Positions 63,012 through 64,000 of a stretch of DNA of 64,000 nt are shown here, in pieces. The translations under genes and the position numbers were made by a program. How positions within the stretch are numbered: the stretch's first letter is position 1; every line of letters begins with the position of its first letter. The stretch lies in NCBI GenBank assembly GCA_018136815.1, contig CM030938.1:5550638-5614637 (forward strand), in the 5' to 3' direction. Origin of the DNA: Isochrysis galbana. Lineage: Eukaryota > Haptophyta > Isochrysidales > Isochrysidaceae. The notes under the pieces are model-generated. The model was not told the DNA's origin and searched no databases. It saw nothing but the letters and a program-made list of their open reading frames with translations.

Positions 63012-64000
63012 GTTGGTCAAACTGGCTTCACAACCAAAACATCGGTTCAAGTCTACTACCTGAACGATGCCACGAGGCATGGTCCAGATGTGTGCTTTCT
63101 GGACTCAATGCTCCCATGGTCGGAGCATCCGTGCACATGGCATGGTCGAGGACCCTGTTGCAGCTCTTTACTTGAACTTCCACCGCCCATGCATGAGCAG
63201 GTGACTAGGAAACCACTGATGGTAAATGCACTCCATTTGGGTACCTTGTGGGCGCATCTGCACCTCTTAAAATGATGGTATCTCTATGAATCCTCTATGT
63301 GCATCTTCTCATCTTCTTGTCAAGTTTGGAATTGCCGCGAGGTCTTTGAAGAGGTGCACCTATGGCACGAACACGCTATTGCTTCAAACGACACCGACGA
63401 CGACGATGACGAGTGTCACACCGCCGTGGAGGAGTGGGGGCGGCGCCTTGTGGAGACGCTCCAGGGGTGCTGCCGTGGAAGCTTGAAATGGTCAGTCATC
63501 GAGCAGCATCCAAATCTAAGTACTGAGTAAGAAGATTTTTATCATCATGGCGAGTTTATAAGTGTAGATGTTTGGAGTGAGTATCATATGATATCAGATA
63601 TATGACGTCATACTCAGTTCCATGGCAAGTGTCATATGACGGTATGACGGAACAACCAGGCCTTGATCAGGAGCCCATAGCATACTTTCTGCCCACCCCC
63701 AAGGTCGTTTGCCTTCATTTGGTACCCCTCGTTTCCAAATATGCGGGTTGTCCCCCTCGCGCGTTTAGCCAGGCCCTGAACGTGCTAATGGTGCGCTTCT
63801 CACGTGAATTGTACCGATTTTGATGGCACCTTGGAATGATTTTTGTAGTTAGCGTTTTAGGAACCACTATGAAATAGTATTCAACGCTCCCGTGGTTCTC
63901 CCTGGGCCCCCTTCGCGTGGGCCAACAGAAGGCAACCAACGTCGCTCAGTGTGATGACAACTTCAAGATTGAGGACGGTGTGTGCAAGCTGAAGTATACA
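63012..64000 (+). CDS. Probable exons of an unrecognised gene, cut by the window end
   Basis: Three stretches look like exons on the plus strand. At 63012-63200 the frame reads GFTTKTSVQVYYLNDATRHG followed by PDVCFLDSMLPW and SEHPCTWHGRGPCCSSLLEL, ending at a GTGACT donor. At about 63340-63490 it reads VFEEVHLWHEHAIASN, then an Asp-rich run and CHTAVEEWGRRLVETLQGCC, ending near a GTCAGT donor. At 63950-64000, after a GCTCAG acceptor, it reads CDDNFKIEDGVCKLKYT to the window edge. The sequences are Cys-containing and look like an extracellular or viral-type beta-rich protein, but I do not recognise the family and the exon joins are not proven. The interval 63550-63700 includes a relative of the repeat-A opening block. 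Confidence 0.35.

Overview
This window is eukaryotic nuclear DNA. Genes are split by short spliceosomal introns whose exons join in frame, and there are retrotransposons, DNA transposons and MITEs, long microsatellites and dispersed repeats. There are no operons or ribosome-binding sites. The GC-rich, SNP-like repeat landscape, GT-AG introns mixed with apparent GC-AG introns, and protein families typical of algae suggest a unicellular alga, possibly a haptophyte. That assignment is an inference and was not tested.

Layout. 1-6.9 kb is repeat-dominated and includes one decayed copy of a repeat-borne ORF. 6.9-17.3 kb is a minus-strand Ty3/gypsy-type LTR retrotransposon with a 917-residue gag-like ORF and a Pro-Pol ORF. 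The Pro-Pol ORF carries a phage-type DNA-methyltransferase-like domain upstream of the protease; RNase H, integrase and part of the 3' LTR are deleted. 17.3-22.9 kb holds a LINE endonuclease fragment, a second and intact copy of the repeat-borne ORF, and a minisatellite. 22.9-24.8 kb encodes a nucleotidyltransferase-domain protein. 25-28.2 kb holds low-complexity DNA, a copia RNase H relic and an orphan exon. 28.5-31.2 kb is a five-exon metallophosphoesterase gene. 32.1-33.1 kb is a broken hAT transposase. 33.74-35.79 kb is a complete 2.05-kb element with 23-bp inverted termini and a 7-bp target duplication. A 0.6-kb (GA)n array, a small CxxC protein gene and a 486-bp MITE follow.

The right half is richer in genes. 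It holds a fatty-acid-binding/lipocalin-like secreted protein (41.4-42.2 kb, minus), divergent from a PPPDE/DeSI-type isopeptidase (43.1-44.2 kb, plus). Next come tandem repeats and a copia RT relic (45.6-46.5 kb), then a five-exon DnaJ-type co-chaperone fused to an SH3-like domain (46.9-50.9 kb, minus). These are followed by a histidine-phosphatase/phosphoglycerate-mutase-like gene (52.7-53.8 kb, minus), a single-exon glycosyltransferase-like gene (55.5-57.2 kb, minus), a LINE 3' end inserted beside a second fragment of the same gypsy family (57.7-59.9 kb), an alpha/beta hydrolase gene directly preceded by a (CTCCCT)n array (61.1-62.4 kb, plus), and probable exons of an unrecognised gene at the right edge.

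The host genes do not form a pathway that can be recognised; they look like unrelated housekeeping or secretory genes between transposable elements. The most unusual item is the gypsy polyprotein with its methyltransferase-like domain, followed by the DnaJ-SH3 fusion and the nested TIR element with its empty site visible elsewhere in the window.
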